This document shows positions 7,572 through 16,883 of a stretch of DNA of 38,067 bases, piece by piece. The notes below the pieces were generated by a model. That model did not search any database. It saw nothing but the letters and a program-made list of their open reading frames with translations, and had not been told where the DNA came from. The position numbers and the translations under genes are program-made. The stretch covers positions 1-38,067 of the forward strand of contig JAGBAS010000079.1 of NCBI GenBank assembly GCA_017938885.1, in the 5' to 3' direction. Within the stretch, counting starts at the first letter, position 1, and every line of letters starts with the position of its first letter. Source of the DNA: Clostridia bacterium. Lineage in GTDB: Bacteria > Bacillota > Clostridia > Oscillospirales > CAG-272.

Positions 7572-9122
7572 ATGGATCCGATTACAATTTTGATCGTGGT
7601 GATCGTGGGTGTCGTCTGCCTGGCCGCAGGCGGTTTGGTGGGTATCCTCTACCGCAAGCACGTGGCTGAGGCCAAGATCGGTACCGCCGAGCAGAAGGCC
7701 CGTGAGCTGGTCGCCGAGGGCGAAAAACAGGCCGAGACCCTGAAGAAGGAAGCCCTGCTCTCCGCCAAGGAAGAGATCATGCGCCAGAAAAACGACATGG
7801 AGCAGGAGATCAAGGAGCGGCGAAGCGAGGTGTCCCGCACCGAGTCCCGTCTCTCGAAAAAGGAAGAGAACCTGGACAAGAAGAGCGAGCAGCTGGATAA
7901 GAAGAACGAGCAGCTGGATCGAAAGCTCAAGGAATGCGATGCCGTGCGCGAGCAGATCAACGCTACCCTGGAGGAGCAGAAGCTCACCCTGGAGCGGGTA
8001 TCCGGCTATACCGCCGAGCAGGCTAAGGCCGAGCTGGTGGCCGAGCTGGAGGAGCAGATCCGCCACGAGCAGGCACAGCGTATTGTGGAGCTGGAGGCTC
8101 AGTACCGTGAGGAGGCCGACGATAAGGCTTGCCGCATCATGGCTCTGGCCATTCAGCGATGCGCCGGTGATTTCGTCGCCGAGTCCACCATATCCTCGGT
8201 GACTCTGCCCAGCGAGGAAATGAAGGGCCGCATCATCGGCCGTGAAGGCCGCAACATCCAGAAGCTGGAGACCCTGACGGGCGTGGAGCTCATCATCGAC
8301 GATACCCCTGAGGTCATCACCATTTCGGGCTTCGACCCCATCCGCCGCGAGGTGGCGAGATTGGCTCTGGAGAAGCTCATCGCAGACGGCCGCATCCATC
8401 CCACCCGTATTGAGGAAATGGTGGAGAAGGCCAAGAAGGACGTGGACGCCGCCATCAAGCAGGCGGGCGAGCGCGCAACCTTCGAAGTCAACATCCATGG
8501 CATCAACCCCGACCTGGTTCGTTTGCTCGGTCGTCTTCGCTACCGCACGAGCTACGGTCAGAACGTGCTCCAGCACTCCATTGAGGTCGCCATCCTGGCA
8601 GGCATCATGGCGGAGGAGCTGGGCGTGGATCCCGTCCTTGCCCGCAGAGCAGGACTTCTGCACGACATTGGTAAGGCCTTCCCCTACGACGTGGAGGGTT
8701 CTCACGTGCAGATCGGCGTCAACGCCGCCAAGAAGTATAAGGAAAACCGTGACGTGGTGCACGCCATTGAGGCCCACCACGGAGACGTAGAGCCCCAGAC
8801 CGTCATCGCCGTTCTGGTCCAGGCCGCCGACGCTATTTCGGCCGCCCGTCCCGGAGCCCGCCGCGAGGACATGGAGAACTACATCAAGCGTCTGGAGAAG
8901 CTGGAGGAGATCGCTGAGGGCTTCGCCGGAATCGAAAAGGCTTTCGCCATCCAGGCCGGTCGAGAGCTGCGCGTCATGGTGCGCCCCGACTCGGTGCACG
9001 ACGAGGATATGCCCCTCATCGCCCGTCAGATGGCCGAAAAGATCCAGGAAGAGGTCAAGTACCCCGGCCAGATCAAGATCAATCTCATCCGCGAGAGCCG
9101 CGCCACCGATTACGCCAAGTGA
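7572..9122 (+). CDS. rny: Ribonuclease Y
   Basis: A 516-residue membrane-anchored endoribonuclease that starts mRNA decay in Firmicutes. The order of parts is canonical: an N-terminal transmembrane helix (residues ~4-25, [20 protein letters not shown]), a long charged coiled coil (~30-200, with heptad runs such as [16 protein letters not shown]), a KH RNA-binding domain with GREGRNIQ beginning at Gly223, and an HD phosphohydrolase domain with catalytic His364-Asp365 in LLHDIGKA. The C terminus [19 protein letters not shown] is also characteristic. ATG 7572 follows AAAAGGAGGTG. The length agrees with the family (about 520). Its own leader carries a strong 5' hairpin, which would be an obvious place for self-regulation, though that is inference. 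Confidence 0.97.
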   Translation: MDPITILIVVIVGVVCLAAGGLVGILYRKHVAEAKIGTAEQKARELVAEGEKQAETLKKEALLSAKEEIMRQKNDMEQEIKERRSEVSRTESRLSKKEENLDKKSEQLDKKNEQLDRKLKECDAVREQINATLEEQKLTLERVSGYTAEQAKAELVAELEEQIRHEQAQRIVELEAQYREEADDKACRIMALAIQRCAGDFVAESTISSVTLPSEEMKGRIIGREGRNIQKLETLTGVELIIDDTPEVITISGFDPIRREVARLALEKLIADGRIHPTRIEEMVEKAKKDVDAAIKQAGERATFEVNIHGINPDLVRLLGRLRYRTSYGQNVLQHSIEVAILAGIMAEELGVDPVLARRAGLLHDIGKAFPYDVEGSHVQIGVNAAKKYKENRDVVHAIEAHHGDVEPQTVIAVLVQAADAISAARPGARREDMENYIKRLEKLEEIAEGFAGIEKAFAIQAGRELRVMVRPDSVHDEDMPLIARQMAEKIQEEVKYPGQIKINLIRESRATDYAK

Positions 9123-9316
9123 TTGCCGGGCTCAAACGGAAATACCCAGTCCCATACGGGACGTGCTTTATCGAATTACAGATACGGGTGCTGTTGTCCG
9201 CACAGCCAAATGCGGTTTCCATACAGTGAACATAAAACCCCCCTGTCCATGATCGCCGCTAAGGCAGTACTCCACACAAGTACCCCAAAAGCGGTTTGGT
9301 ATAAAGCGAACCGAAG
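9123..9316. other. Intergenic stretch with weak direct repeats, no gene seen
   Basis: Between rny and the terminator at 9317 there is no convincing gene. Several small hairpins are possible, for example gtccc/gggac at about 9151-9164. Two loosely similar phrases, one around 9207-9231 (caaatgcggtttcc...gtgaac) and one around 9286-9311 (caaaagcggtttgg...gcgaac), look like a degraded direct repeat. Confidence 0.4.
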
Positions 9317-9357
9317 CACGCAGACTTTGCCGGAAGGTATGGTCTGCGTGTTTTTTT
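9317..9357 (+). terminator. Intrinsic terminator downstream of rny
   Basis: A 9-bp stem pairs 9317-9325 (cacgcagac) with 9342-9350 and is followed directly by seven T residues at 9351-9357. It probably ends the rny transcript about 200 bases after its stop codon, or a small RNA from the gap. Confidence 0.88.
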
Positions 9358-9367
9358 ATGACGGCAT

Positions 9368-9400
9368 AAAAAACCGCCTGTGCGGATGTCACATGGCGGT
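9368..9400 (-). terminator. Terminator of the XRE remnant (minus strand)
   Basis: Read on the minus strand, accgcc (9400-9395) pairs with ggcggt (9378-9373) and runs into six T residues. It begins on the stop codon of the XRE-type gene and so belongs to it. Confidence 0.65.
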
Positions 9401-9636
9401 CATCTGTTGGTTTTGGGATTATTCGTGCGCCCCAGAATGTAGTCGGCGGAAACTCCGTAGTGGTTGCAGAGGGTGAGCAAATGCCGGATAGGTAGCTCGT
9501 TGGCACCACGCTCGTAGCGGGCGTACATGGTTTGGGAGGTGCCGAGGATTTCGGCAATCTCTTGCTGCGTCATGTCATGGTCTTCGCGGAGGTCGCGTAG
9601 ACGTTTGGTGTAGGGGCATTCTATAATTGCAACAGT
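9400..9636 (-). pseudogene. XRE-family helix-turn-helix repressor lacking a normal start codon
   Basis: On the minus strand, codons from 9621 to the TGA at 9400-9402 encode 73 residues of a phage-type helix-turn-helix regulator: KRLRDLREDHDMTQQEIAEI, then LGTSQTMYARYERG with the recognition helix, and the tail GVSADYILGRTNN found in many small Firmicutes repressors. The only in-frame ATG (MTQQ) lies after the first helix. Upstream of Glu at 9621 only ATA, ATT, GCA, GTT and ACT precede an in-frame TAA at 9637-9639, with no ribosome binding site. The normal N terminus has therefore probably been replaced, and the sequence there reads instead as part of a leucine-rich-repeat gene on the other strand. 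Initiation at ATT 9625-9627 is a remote alternative. A terminator follows the stop. Confidence 0.7.
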
Positions 9637-9963
9637 TTAACGGATGTGTACTTTTGCGGTACTGAAGCTGAGTGGAATGCTATAGAAATTACGGAGTGGC
9701 GGAATGCCCCACTCCTCAACGCCACCATCCATTTTCTCGGTGAGGCGGTTGAGACCAAGCTCACCGGTGCCTCCTTGCAGCTTGGTCAAACCCTTGCCAT
9801 GAACTATTACGCCACGCTCAACCCCGCCCACACCGCTGCTCAAATTCGCTTCACCCATATCAAGCCCGAAGCAGATGTGATCGTCCTGAATCTGAGCGAA
9901 AATATTGCTGCCAGCCGAGTCATTGACGACGAATTCGACGGTGAGGACGATGTGTTTGCGTAA
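9601..9963 (+). pseudogene. C-terminal fragment of a BspA-like leucine-rich-repeat surface protein
   Basis: After an in-frame TAG at 9598-9600 the + strand reads GAFYNCNSLTDVYFCGTEAE from 9613, a textbook end of a BspA-type (LRR_5) repeat, followed by WNAIEITEWRNAPLLNATIHF and a domain beginning ASLQLGQTLAMNYYATLNPA. The ORF stops at 9961-9963. Neither a signal peptide nor the many upstream repeats of such proteins are present, and no ribosome binding site precedes the first ATG (9643). This is therefore a truncated remnant. Its first few codons overlap the antisense codons of the XRE remnant exactly in register, which marks the recombination junction at roughly 9610-9630. A complete LRR lipoprotein occurs at 18196-19665 but is not an obvious parent. 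Confidence 0.75.
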
Positions 9964-10008
9964 TTGGACTCCTCTGAGTGTAGGGTTCCCCTTCCGACCG
10001 CCTCCCCA

Positions 10009-10037
10009 TTGACAGAATCCTCGGTTCATGCTATAAT
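10009..10037 (+). promoter_or_regulatory. Consensus sigma-A promoter of the AraC-type gene
   Basis: TTGACA at 10009-10014 and TATAAT at 10032-10037 with a 17-base spacer. The start would be about 10044, 46 bases before the ATG at 10090. Confidence 0.93.
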
Positions 10038-10089
10038 GAATGAAACCCGTGATACCCCGGATATCTGCTCAACGCAAGGAGGTGTATCT

Positions 10090-11013
10090 ATGCCTGAGAA
10101 TAAACCCAACCCCGAAACCGAAGCCCGCGAGGAGCCAACCCGTCCTCCCCAGGAATCCCTGAGCATGGACAGCATCGAGACCCCCGTGGACGTGCTGTAC
10201 CGCAGGAGCCTTCAGGGAATAGAGCTCCCCTTTACGGCGCGCTCAACCGGAAAATACCGCGAGGGGCGGGGCTTCTCCTACTTTCGAGAAGGATTCGACG
10301 CCTACTGCTTTTTCGTAACGGTCAGCGGCGCGGGGGAGATCACCTACCGCGGCGTGACCCGACGGGTGGAGCGGGGGGACGTGACCTTCGTCAGCAGTAC
10401 CCTCCCCGGCCGTGTCAGCAGTCTGACCGACGATTGGCGGTTCTGCTTCGTCAATATCGCGGGGGCCTTTTGCGAGCAGTACGAAGCCCTTTGGAATCGT
10501 GGCGGTTTGGAGATCATCCGTCCCAAGGATGTGGGTCATTACGTGGAGCTGCTGGACCGCATCACCGATAATCTGAAGGATCCCCGCCTGTCTGCCGAGC
10601 TGACTGTCAATCTGCTTATCACCCGGCTCCTTACCGATGCCCTCAACGAACGCTGCGCCGAAAGCGAACGTCCCCCCGATGGACGATACCCGGCCTGGGT
10701 GCGGGAGGCGATGGTGATCCTCAACGAAAAATGCAGCGAGGAGCTTCGTGTATCCGACCTGGCCGCGCGTTTTTACATGGAACAAAACAACTTCATCCGC
10801 CGCTTCAAGCGGTATACGGGCAAGACCCCCAAGGAATACCAGATGGCCTGCCGCATGGAGCGAGCCACCGCCCTTCTGGTGGGAAGCGATCTGAGCTTGT
10901 CGGAGATCGCGGCGCGTTGCGGCTTCGCTTCCCACAGCTTTTTCTCCAAGACCTTCCGCCGCCTCTATGGGATCACCCCCACCGAATACCGGCAAGGCTT
11001 GTTGAAATCGTGA
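10090..11013 (+). CDS. AraC-family transcriptional regulator
   Basis: A 307-residue regulator with an N-terminal cupin-type effector-binding domain (residues ~40-150, with GAGEITYRGVTRRVERGDVTF as the barrel core) and a C-terminal double helix-turn-helix (~215-305). The latter has the family signature: LRVSDLAARFYMEQNNFIRRFKR... for the first HTH and LSLSEIAARCGFASHSFFSKTFRR for the second, ending GITPTEYRQ. Such proteins usually sense a sugar or oligosaccharide and activate nearby genes. The ATG at 10090 follows AAGGAGGTG and a consensus promoter; a longer in-frame extension crosses that promoter and is not used. It lies 121 bases upstream of two large lipoprotein genes, its likely targets. 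Confidence 0.93.
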   Translation: MPENKPNPETEAREEPTRPPQESLSMDSIETPVDVLYRRSLQGIELPFTARSTGKYREGRGFSYFREGFDAYCFFVTVSGAGEITYRGVTRRVERGDVTFVSSTLPGRVSSLTDDWRFCFVNIAGAFCEQYEALWNRGGLEIIRPKDVGHYVELLDRITDNLKDPRLSAELTVNLLITRLLTDALNERCAESERPPDGRYPAWVREAMVILNEKCSEELRVSDLAARFYMEQNNFIRRFKRYTGKTPKEYQMACRMERATALLVGSDLSLSEIAARCGFASHSFFSKTFRRLYGITPTEYRQGLLKS

Positions 11014-11058
11014 CAACGTAGGTCGATTTCGTTATAGACTCTGTGCAATCCCTATGAT

Positions 11059-11120
11059 AAAATATGGGTAGATGATGGATTTTTCGTGCGGAATGATCCA
11101 TTGGCTAACCCATATTTTTT
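11059..11120 (+). terminator. Terminator-like hairpin just before the lipoprotein ribosome binding site
   Basis: An 11-bp perfect stem pairs 11059-11069 (aaaatatgggt) with 11108-11118, with an inner 6-bp stem (11075-11080 with 11096-11101) and a T run through 11120. The AGGAGGTG ribosome binding site starts three bases later. It may end the araC-type transcript or serve as an attenuator for the operon that follows. Confidence 0.65.
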
Positions 11121-11134
11121 ATAGGAGGTGCTGT

Positions 11135-13612
11135 ATGCGACCCTTGCTTTTTCTCCGCCTTTCGGCGGTTCTCCTGCTCTGCCTGTGCCTGACCCTGCTG
11201 GCAGGCCTGGCTTCCTGTACCGAAAAGCCTCCGTTGGGCCATGATCCCGTCATGACGCAGGACGGAGAGGGAGCCTCTGAGCCCGCGTCTTCTCCCTCCG
11301 AGGAATCCACACTCTCCGATACGGAGCCCTCTGAGACCGCACCGCCCGATACGGCTTCCCCCGAGACACAGCCCGTCGTGGTGGCCCCCGACCAAACCCC
11401 CGCACGAGAGGAGACACCCATGTGTGAGAACATCACCTTGAACGCCTATCTGATCCCCATGATGACCCGGGAGCTCCGTGACGAAATGATGCAGCTCTGC
11501 AAGGATGCCGACATCGATATCATGTCCCACGTCTACGTCAACCGCCTCTGGGTGGCCACCGACCATACCTATCAGTGGTACAAGGCGGCCATGGAGGATG
11601 CCGACCGCTACGGGCTTAAGCTTTTGACCCGCGACTACGACGTGCAGAACGCCGCGAACAAGTCCGACGAGGAGCTTCGCAAGCTGGCCGAGAAGTACAA
11701 GGATCTTCCGGGATTTGGCGGCTTCTTCATCATTGACGAGCCCTACAATCCCACGCCCTACGCCCGCGCCGAAAATATCTTCCGTGAGGTCTGCCCCGAT
11801 GCCTACGTCAACGTCAACTTCCTCCCGGGTGCCGCTTACCCCTCCCGCGATGTCTATATCCGACAGCTCTGTGATTACGGCGGTTTGCTGACCTACGGCG
11901 GCACCCTCTCCATGGATTGCTACTGTTTCCCCGAAGGAGGCGGCGTCAACGAGCACGGCTTGTTTTCCAACTACGAGGATCTTCGCGTGGCAGGACTGCT
12001 GACCAACACCAATACCGCCGTCTACGTTCAGTCGGTGGGGATGGCGGGCGGCTACCGCCGTCCCTCGGGTGCTGATCTCCGCTACAACATGATGGCCGCC
12101 CTGGCCTACGGCATCAAGGAGATCAAGTTCTTCACCTGGGGTTCCCCCACCGCCGACGAGGGCAACTACACCGATGCGATTCTGGATAAGGATAACAAGC
12201 CCACCGAGCTCTACCACGAGGTGGTCAAGATCAACAAGAAGATCCACGCCATCGGCACCCACCTGGCCGCCTGCGACGCGACCTACGTCTACCACAGCCG
12301 CATCAAGACCGCCGGCGTGTACGAGATCATTCCCGACGGTCTCTTCGTGCAGGCAGGGAAGGCTGACGTCATCATCTCCCTCATGGAGGAGAGAAAGGGC
12401 GACGGCGAATATGTTTTTGTCGTGAACAAGGATTTCACCAAGGAGCAGACCGTTACTCTGACCTTTACGGGCATGACCAAGGTCTGCCTTGTGGACGACG
12501 AAAGCGGCGAGCTCATCGAGACCGCGCTGAAGGACGGAACCCTGACCTTGACCCTGGCCGCCGGCGACGGTGTCCTCATCAAGCTTCCCGAGGGCGATTT
12601 CATCAAGACCACAGCCAAGACCGAGCAAAATCTCGCCCTCCGCGCGCCCGTGACGGGTACCTCCTCGGTGGGTATGGAGGATCACTACCTCTACAACCTC
12701 ACCGATGGCATCGTGAACAGCGCCAACGCCGCCCGCGTCACCGCCAAGGACGGCACGCCCCAGCTTCTCACGGTAGACCTGGGGGCTGTGACCGCCATCA
12801 ACCGCATCGACCTCTACCCCGCAGGAGTAGGCCCCCTGTGCGGAGCCTTCAATCCCCAAACCTTCACCCTGCTGGTCTCGGCTGACGGCCGCGCCTGGAC
12901 CGAGGTGGCCGCCAATACCGAGCCCCTGTCCCGCGAGTATGTCTCGGTGTTCCGCTTCGACGATACCGATGCCCGCTACGTGCGCATTTGTGTGCAGGGG
13001 TTGAAGGGAACCAACGGCTTCTCGGATATCGGCGAGCTCATGGTCTATCGCGATGACGGCAGTATCCCGGCTGAGATCAAGACCGCGTATACCGAGGAAA
13101 GCCTCACCGAGGGGCAGAATCTCGCTCTGCATAAGCCCGTCGTGGACTACTCTTCCACCACCGACGTCCCCGAATGGACTTGCCACCACAGCTACATCAC
13201 CGACGGCGACTATACCCGTGCCTGGGCCTCCGAGCTTTTCCGCAACGAGCGCGCCTCCTCCAAGGAGTGGATCACCATCGACCTGCTGGCGGTCTACGAC
13301 GTCAACTGCGTCAAGCTGGTGCCCCGCGACGTTTGGAACGGCGTCAACGTCTTCCCCGAGGATTACGAAATTCAAGTATCCATGGACGGCGAGACCTTCG
13401 TGACCGTCGCTTCGGTGAAGGGAGATAATGATCCCCAGACCCAGGACGATCGTATCCTCTCCTTCGACCTCACCCCCGCCCGCTATATCCGCCTCTACGC
13501 CACCCGTCTCACGCAGTCCAGTACCGTGAACGGAGGCTACTGCATTGAAATGAGCGAAATGGAGGTCTTCGGGCAGGCACACGACCCGAATCAGACCTTT
13601 CCCGAGGCCTGA
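11135..13612 (+). CDS. Lipoprotein with TIM-barrel glycosidase-like domain and two discoidin (F5/8 type C) domains
   Basis: An 825-residue surface lipoprotein. The signal peptide has many leucines and ends in the lipobox LASC, so Cys28 would be lipidated. Residues ~30-90 are a Ser/Thr/Pro/Glu-rich linker. Residues ~97-480 look like a beta/alpha barrel related to GH-A glycosidases: IDIMSHVYVNRLWV, GFGGFFIIDEPYNP with Glu202 a candidate catalytic acid, and IKEIKFFTWGSP, closing with a beta-sandwich-like segment. Two F5/8 type C carbohydrate-binding domains follow at ~499-638 and ~661-818 (NLALRAPVTGTSS, DDTDARYVRICVQGL, FDLTPARYIRLYATRL). The ATG lies after AGGAGGTG. The next gene starts 45 bases downstream, so they form an operon. 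The exact hydrolase family and substrate are unknown. Confidence 0.8.
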   Translation: MRPLLFLRLSAVLLLCLCLTLLAGLASCTEKPPLGHDPVMTQDGEGASEPASSPSEESTLSDTEPSETAPPDTASPETQPVVVAPDQTPAREETPMCENITLNAYLIPMMTRELRDEMMQLCKDADIDIMSHVYVNRLWVATDHTYQWYKAAMEDADRYGLKLLTRDYDVQNAANKSDEELRKLAEKYKDLPGFGGFFIIDEPYNPTPYARAENIFREVCPDAYVNVNFLPGAAYPSRDVYIRQLCDYGGLLTYGGTLSMDCYCFPEGGGVNEHGLFSNYEDLRVAGLLTNTNTAVYVQSVGMAGGYRRPSGADLRYNMMAALAYGIKEIKFFTWGSPTADEGNYTDAILDKDNKPTELYHEVVKINKKIHAIGTHLAACDATYVYHSRIKTAGVYEIIPDGLFVQAGKADVIISLMEERKGDGEYVFVVNKDFTKEQTVTLTFTGMTKVCLVDDESGELIETALKDGTLTLTLAAGDGVLIKLPEGDFIKTTAKTEQNLALRAPVTGTSSVGMEDHYLYNLTDGIVNSANAARVTAKDGTPQLLTVDLGAVTAINRIDLYPAGVGPLCGAFNPQTFTLLVSADGRAWTEVAANTEPLSREYVSVFRFDDTDARYVRICVQGLKGTNGFSDIGELMVYRDDGSIPAEIKTAYTEESLTEGQNLALHKPVVDYSSTTDVPEWTCHHSYITDGDYTRAWASELFRNERASSKEWITIDLLAVYDVNCVKLVPRDVWNGVNVFPEDYEIQVSMDGETFVTVASVKGDNDPQTQDDRILSFDLTPARYIRLYATRLTQSSTVNGGYCIEMSEMEVFGQAHDPNQTFPEA

Positions 13613-13657
13613 AGACTATCCGCTTCCCTCTACAATAATCACCGAAAGGAGATCACC

Positions 13658-16600
13658 ATGAAACACATCGCCAAACACCTTTTCCCGGTCCTTCTGCTCT
13701 GCCTGTCGGTGCTCCTTCTCTTTACAGCCTGCAAGGACGCTCCGACTCCTTCCAACCCCGGCACCACGACAGCCGATACCCCTGCCTCCTCCGATGCGGA
13801 GCTTCCCGACGGCACCGAGCCTGCGGAAAGCGGTTCCGCCGATACCACTCCCGTTGACACGCCCCCTGCGGATACGGCTCCCGTTGACACGCCCCCCGCC
13901 CCCGACGGCGTTCACATCCCCGATCCCTCGGTGAACGTGGAATATGCCCCCAAGGACGGTGTCATTGTCCGCATGGGTATCTTTGACGGCCGCGAGCTGG
14001 GGGACACCGTGGGCTACGCCGCCACCATGATGGCGGGAGGCGAGATCGGCTCCTGCGAGGTCACCCACAAGGGAAAGACCTATACCCTCCCCGCCTACCG
14101 TAAGACCGCCACCGAGGGGCAGTCCGCCGCACTGGATCTTTCCGCCTATGCCGATGATGAGACCCTTCGCGCCGCCATCACCGATGGCTATACCATGGAG
14201 CTCACTGTCCAGCTCACGGAAACCCTCGGCGACGGCTTCCACGCGCTGTTCTCCGCCACTCAGAACGGTATGTTCGGCCTGGCCATAGAGGACGGCAAAT
14301 TCCTCTTCCAGCAGTTCGACAGCGGCAGCCGCGACTATCCCACCGTTTTTGCCGAGGAGGAAGCCAAGGTGGGAGAGCTGTACCATCTGGTGGGAGTCTA
14401 CAGTGCCGAGCGGCAAATGCTCCGTTTCTACATCAATGGGGTGGAGCAGGACACCGTCCGAGCAGGTGCGTTCGCCTTCGGTGAATCCCCCTTCATCTAC
14501 GTCATCGGTGCCGACGTGGGCTATAACCGCGTTATCACTGACTACCCCGCTCCGCCCGCCGTCTTTACGGGCGCGGCTATCTACGACGCCGTCATGGAGG
14601 CCGCCGACGTCCGCGCCCTCTATGATAAGACCGTGGCTGAGCTGGCAACCCCCGTCCCTTCCGCCCGTCCCTATAATCCCGCCGCCGAATACTACTTCAG
14701 CGACCTGAAGCTGAACGGCGAGGCCAAGGCAGGGGCAGACGTGGAGCTGACCGCCACTCTCCATAACGAGTCCGACTCCGACCGTATCTTCAAGCTCTCC
14801 CTGACCCATCCCCTCCTGTCTGTTTCCTGCGACGAGCCCGCGCAGAAGATCACGGTCAAAGCGGGCGAGACCGCCCCCGTTACCTTCAATCTGAAGATCC
14901 GCGACGGCGGCAGTATGCTCTTTGACCTGAAGCTGCTGTCCCAGAGCGACCTGACCGTTATGGCGCAGACGTTGCCCCTGGTCGCCTCCGGAAAGGGCTA
15001 CTATGTGGGCGATGCCCATACCCACAGCACCCTCAGCGACGGCCGGGATTCCTTAGCCGATAACTTCGGCTCCGCTCACGGGAAGGGACATGCCTTCATG
15101 ATCGCCACTGACCACAACTACGACATCACCCAAACGGGTCCCGTCTCCCAAGCCGCCGCCCATTATGAGAATTTCCTGGCCATCACCGCCAACGAGATCA
15201 CCACCGAGTTCGGCCATATGCTGGAGTACGGCGTGCCCCACCGCCACGATGGCGGACATACGGGGCATATGTGGGAGATCATGGCCGCCTACCGCCCCGA
15301 TGCCGCCGAATGGCAAAGGCTCATGGACGAGATCATTTCCGAGGGCGGTCTCTGCTTCCCCGCCCATCCCTTCTACTTCTCCAGTACGGGCACCTGGAAG
15401 TGGCCCGGCGTGGGCGCAGACCAGACCAAGGTATTCGTCTATCAGGGCTTTACGGGCATCGAGGTATACAACGCCGATTCTTACGCCAACGGTAGCACCA
15501 AGGGAGCCACCGAAAAGGCCTTTGAGTGGTGGGATCGCTACAACCTCAAGGGTGAGCAACGCTACTACGGCATCAGCAACACCGACGGCCACGGCAAGGA
15601 GATCGTCAGCCGCACGGGGAACGCCCTCCTGCTGGAGGAGATCACCCCCGAAACTATCCTGGACGCCCTTCGAAAGGGGCACTTCTACGGCACCAACGGA
15701 GCCGAGATCCGCTTTGACATTGACGGCGTGAGCATGGGCGATGCCCTGCCGCTCCCCGCCGACGGTGAGGCTACCCTCACCCTCCGCGTAGCCGACCAGG
15801 CCGCCCCTCTCACCAAGGTCATCCTCTATACCTATACCATGACGGGCAATATCGAGGAGTCCTATCAGGCGCGCAAGGTGGAGACCCTCTTCGACAGCGC
15901 AAAGGACGGTATGACCCATATCTTCGAGCTGACCCGCGAGATCGAGGTGCAGGACGGTCAATTCTACCGCGTGGAGGTCTTCTCCGCTTCCTCCCTGTAC
16001 GGCGACTTCGACGTTATGGGTGGCTTTGCCTTCACCAACCCCATCTGGGTGGGCGACCTCATCGAGGCCAAGTACGAGGATAACGTCACCGAGGTGGAGC
16101 GCAAGCTGACCCTGAACAAGACCGTTTTCGAGCAGGGTGAGGACATCCTCATCACCCCTGTGGCCAATCCTAAGACCGATACCCTGGCAGTCTACCCCGT
16201 GGATTTTGTCCCGGGTAAGGACGCCAGCATCTACTGGACTCGCTTTGAGGGCAACCCCGACGGCTCGGTGGTCATCCCCAACGGGGTGACCGTCAAGATG
16301 ACCGACATCCCCGGCAACAACCACGGTAACCATCAGGTGGGCCATATGTACAGCCAACTCCCCGTGGGCGAGTACAAGGTGGTGCTCCGCGACGATACGG
16401 GATCCGTGGTGGCGCAGGTGAACTTCACCGTCACCGCCAAGGGACAGACCCCCGAGGATCCTGTTGAGCCCGACGAGACCCGCCGTATCGAGCTGGATAA
16501 GGAGACCTACAAGGTAGGCGAGGACATCTGGATCACCGCAGGCGGTACCATCGCCACCGACCAGATCTGTATCTATCCCTTGAACTTCGTTCCCGGGCAG

Positions 16601-16825
16601 GATGCCAGCATCTACTGGGCGCGCTTTGAGGGGTACCCCGGTGCCACCGCTACGGTAGTGGCGGGCTCCACCTTCAAGATGACCGACATCCCCGGAGACA
16701 ACCGAGGCAACTGGCAGGTCGGGCATATGTACGATCCCCTTCCGGCAGGGGAGTACAAGGCCGTCATTCGCGGTGCGGACGGCAGCGTGGTGCTTCAGGT
16801 GAACTTTACGGTCGTCGAGCCGTAA
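13658..16825 (+). CDS. Giant lipoprotein: LamG-like, PHP metal-hydrolase (CehA/McbA-like) and duplicated C-terminal module
   Basis: A 1055-residue lipoprotein with lipobox FTAC (Cys25) and a linker with repeated D-T-A/P-P-V-D-T-P-P units. Residues ~150-335 resemble a LamG/concanavalin-type sugar-binding domain (GLAIEDGKFLFQQFD, LYHLVGVYSAERQMLRFYING). Residues ~346-440 look like an Ig-like CARDB/NPCBM-type spacer. Residues ~447-760 are a PHP domain: His454/His456 in GDAHTHSTLSDG, Asp485-His486 in IATDHNYD, His570 in CFPAHPF, and Asp643/His645 in SNTDGHG, the metal-site pattern of the CehA/McbA group of phosphoesterases. Two copies of a ~105-residue module (~818-925 and ~944-1055) end the protein. 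Start ATG follows AAAGGAG. It is probably co-transcribed with the discoidin lipoprotein. The hydrolysed substrate is unknown. Confidence 0.82.
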   Translation: MKHIAKHLFPVLLLCLSVLLLFTACKDAPTPSNPGTTTADTPASSDAELPDGTEPAESGSADTTPVDTPPADTAPVDTPPAPDGVHIPDPSVNVEYAPKDGVIVRMGIFDGRELGDTVGYAATMMAGGEIGSCEVTHKGKTYTLPAYRKTATEGQSAALDLSAYADDETLRAAITDGYTMELTVQLTETLGDGFHALFSATQNGMFGLAIEDGKFLFQQFDSGSRDYPTVFAEEEAKVGELYHLVGVYSAERQMLRFYINGVEQDTVRAGAFAFGESPFIYVIGADVGYNRVITDYPAPPAVFTGAAIYDAVMEAADVRALYDKTVAELATPVPSARPYNPAAEYYFSDLKLNGEAKAGADVELTATLHNESDSDRIFKLSLTHPLLSVSCDEPAQKITVKAGETAPVTFNLKIRDGGSMLFDLKLLSQSDLTVMAQTLPLVASGKGYYVGDAHTHSTLSDGRDSLADNFGSAHGKGHAFMIATDHNYDITQTGPVSQAAAHYENFLAITANEITTEFGHMLEYGVPHRHDGGHTGHMWEIMAAYRPDAAEWQRLMDEIISEGGLCFPAHPFYFSSTGTWKWPGVGADQTKVFVYQGFTGIEVYNADSYANGSTKGATEKAFEWWDRYNLKGEQRYYGISNTDGHGKEIVSRTGNALLLEEITPETILDALRKGHFYGTNGAEIRFDIDGVSMGDALPLPADGEATLTLRVADQAAPLTKVILYTYTMTGNIEESYQARKVETLFDSAKDGMTHIFELTREIEVQDGQFYRVEVFSASSLYGDFDVMGGFAFTNPIWVGDLIEAKYEDNVTEVERKLTLNKTVFEQGEDILITPVANPKTDTLAVYPVDFVPGKDASIYWTRFEGNPDGSVVIPNGVTVKMTDIPGNNHGNHQVGHMYSQLPVGEYKVVLRDDTGSVVAQVNFTVTAKGQTPEDPVEPDETRRIELDKETYKVGEDIWITAGGTIATDQICIYPLNFVPGQDASIYWARFEGYPGATATVVAGSTFKMTDIPGDNRGNWQVGHMYDPLPAGEYKAVIRGADGSVVLQVNFTVVEP

Positions 16826-16883
16826 TGCCGGAGGCGTGTGCCGCGCCGTAGCAGGCGCACCCTGTTTTCCCGTCTCCGCTGGT

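Noticed and set aside
9123..9476. 117-residue open frame after rny
   Set aside because: No ribosome binding site, crosses a strong terminator and runs antisense into the XRE remnant; Cys/Trp-rich product without family likeness.
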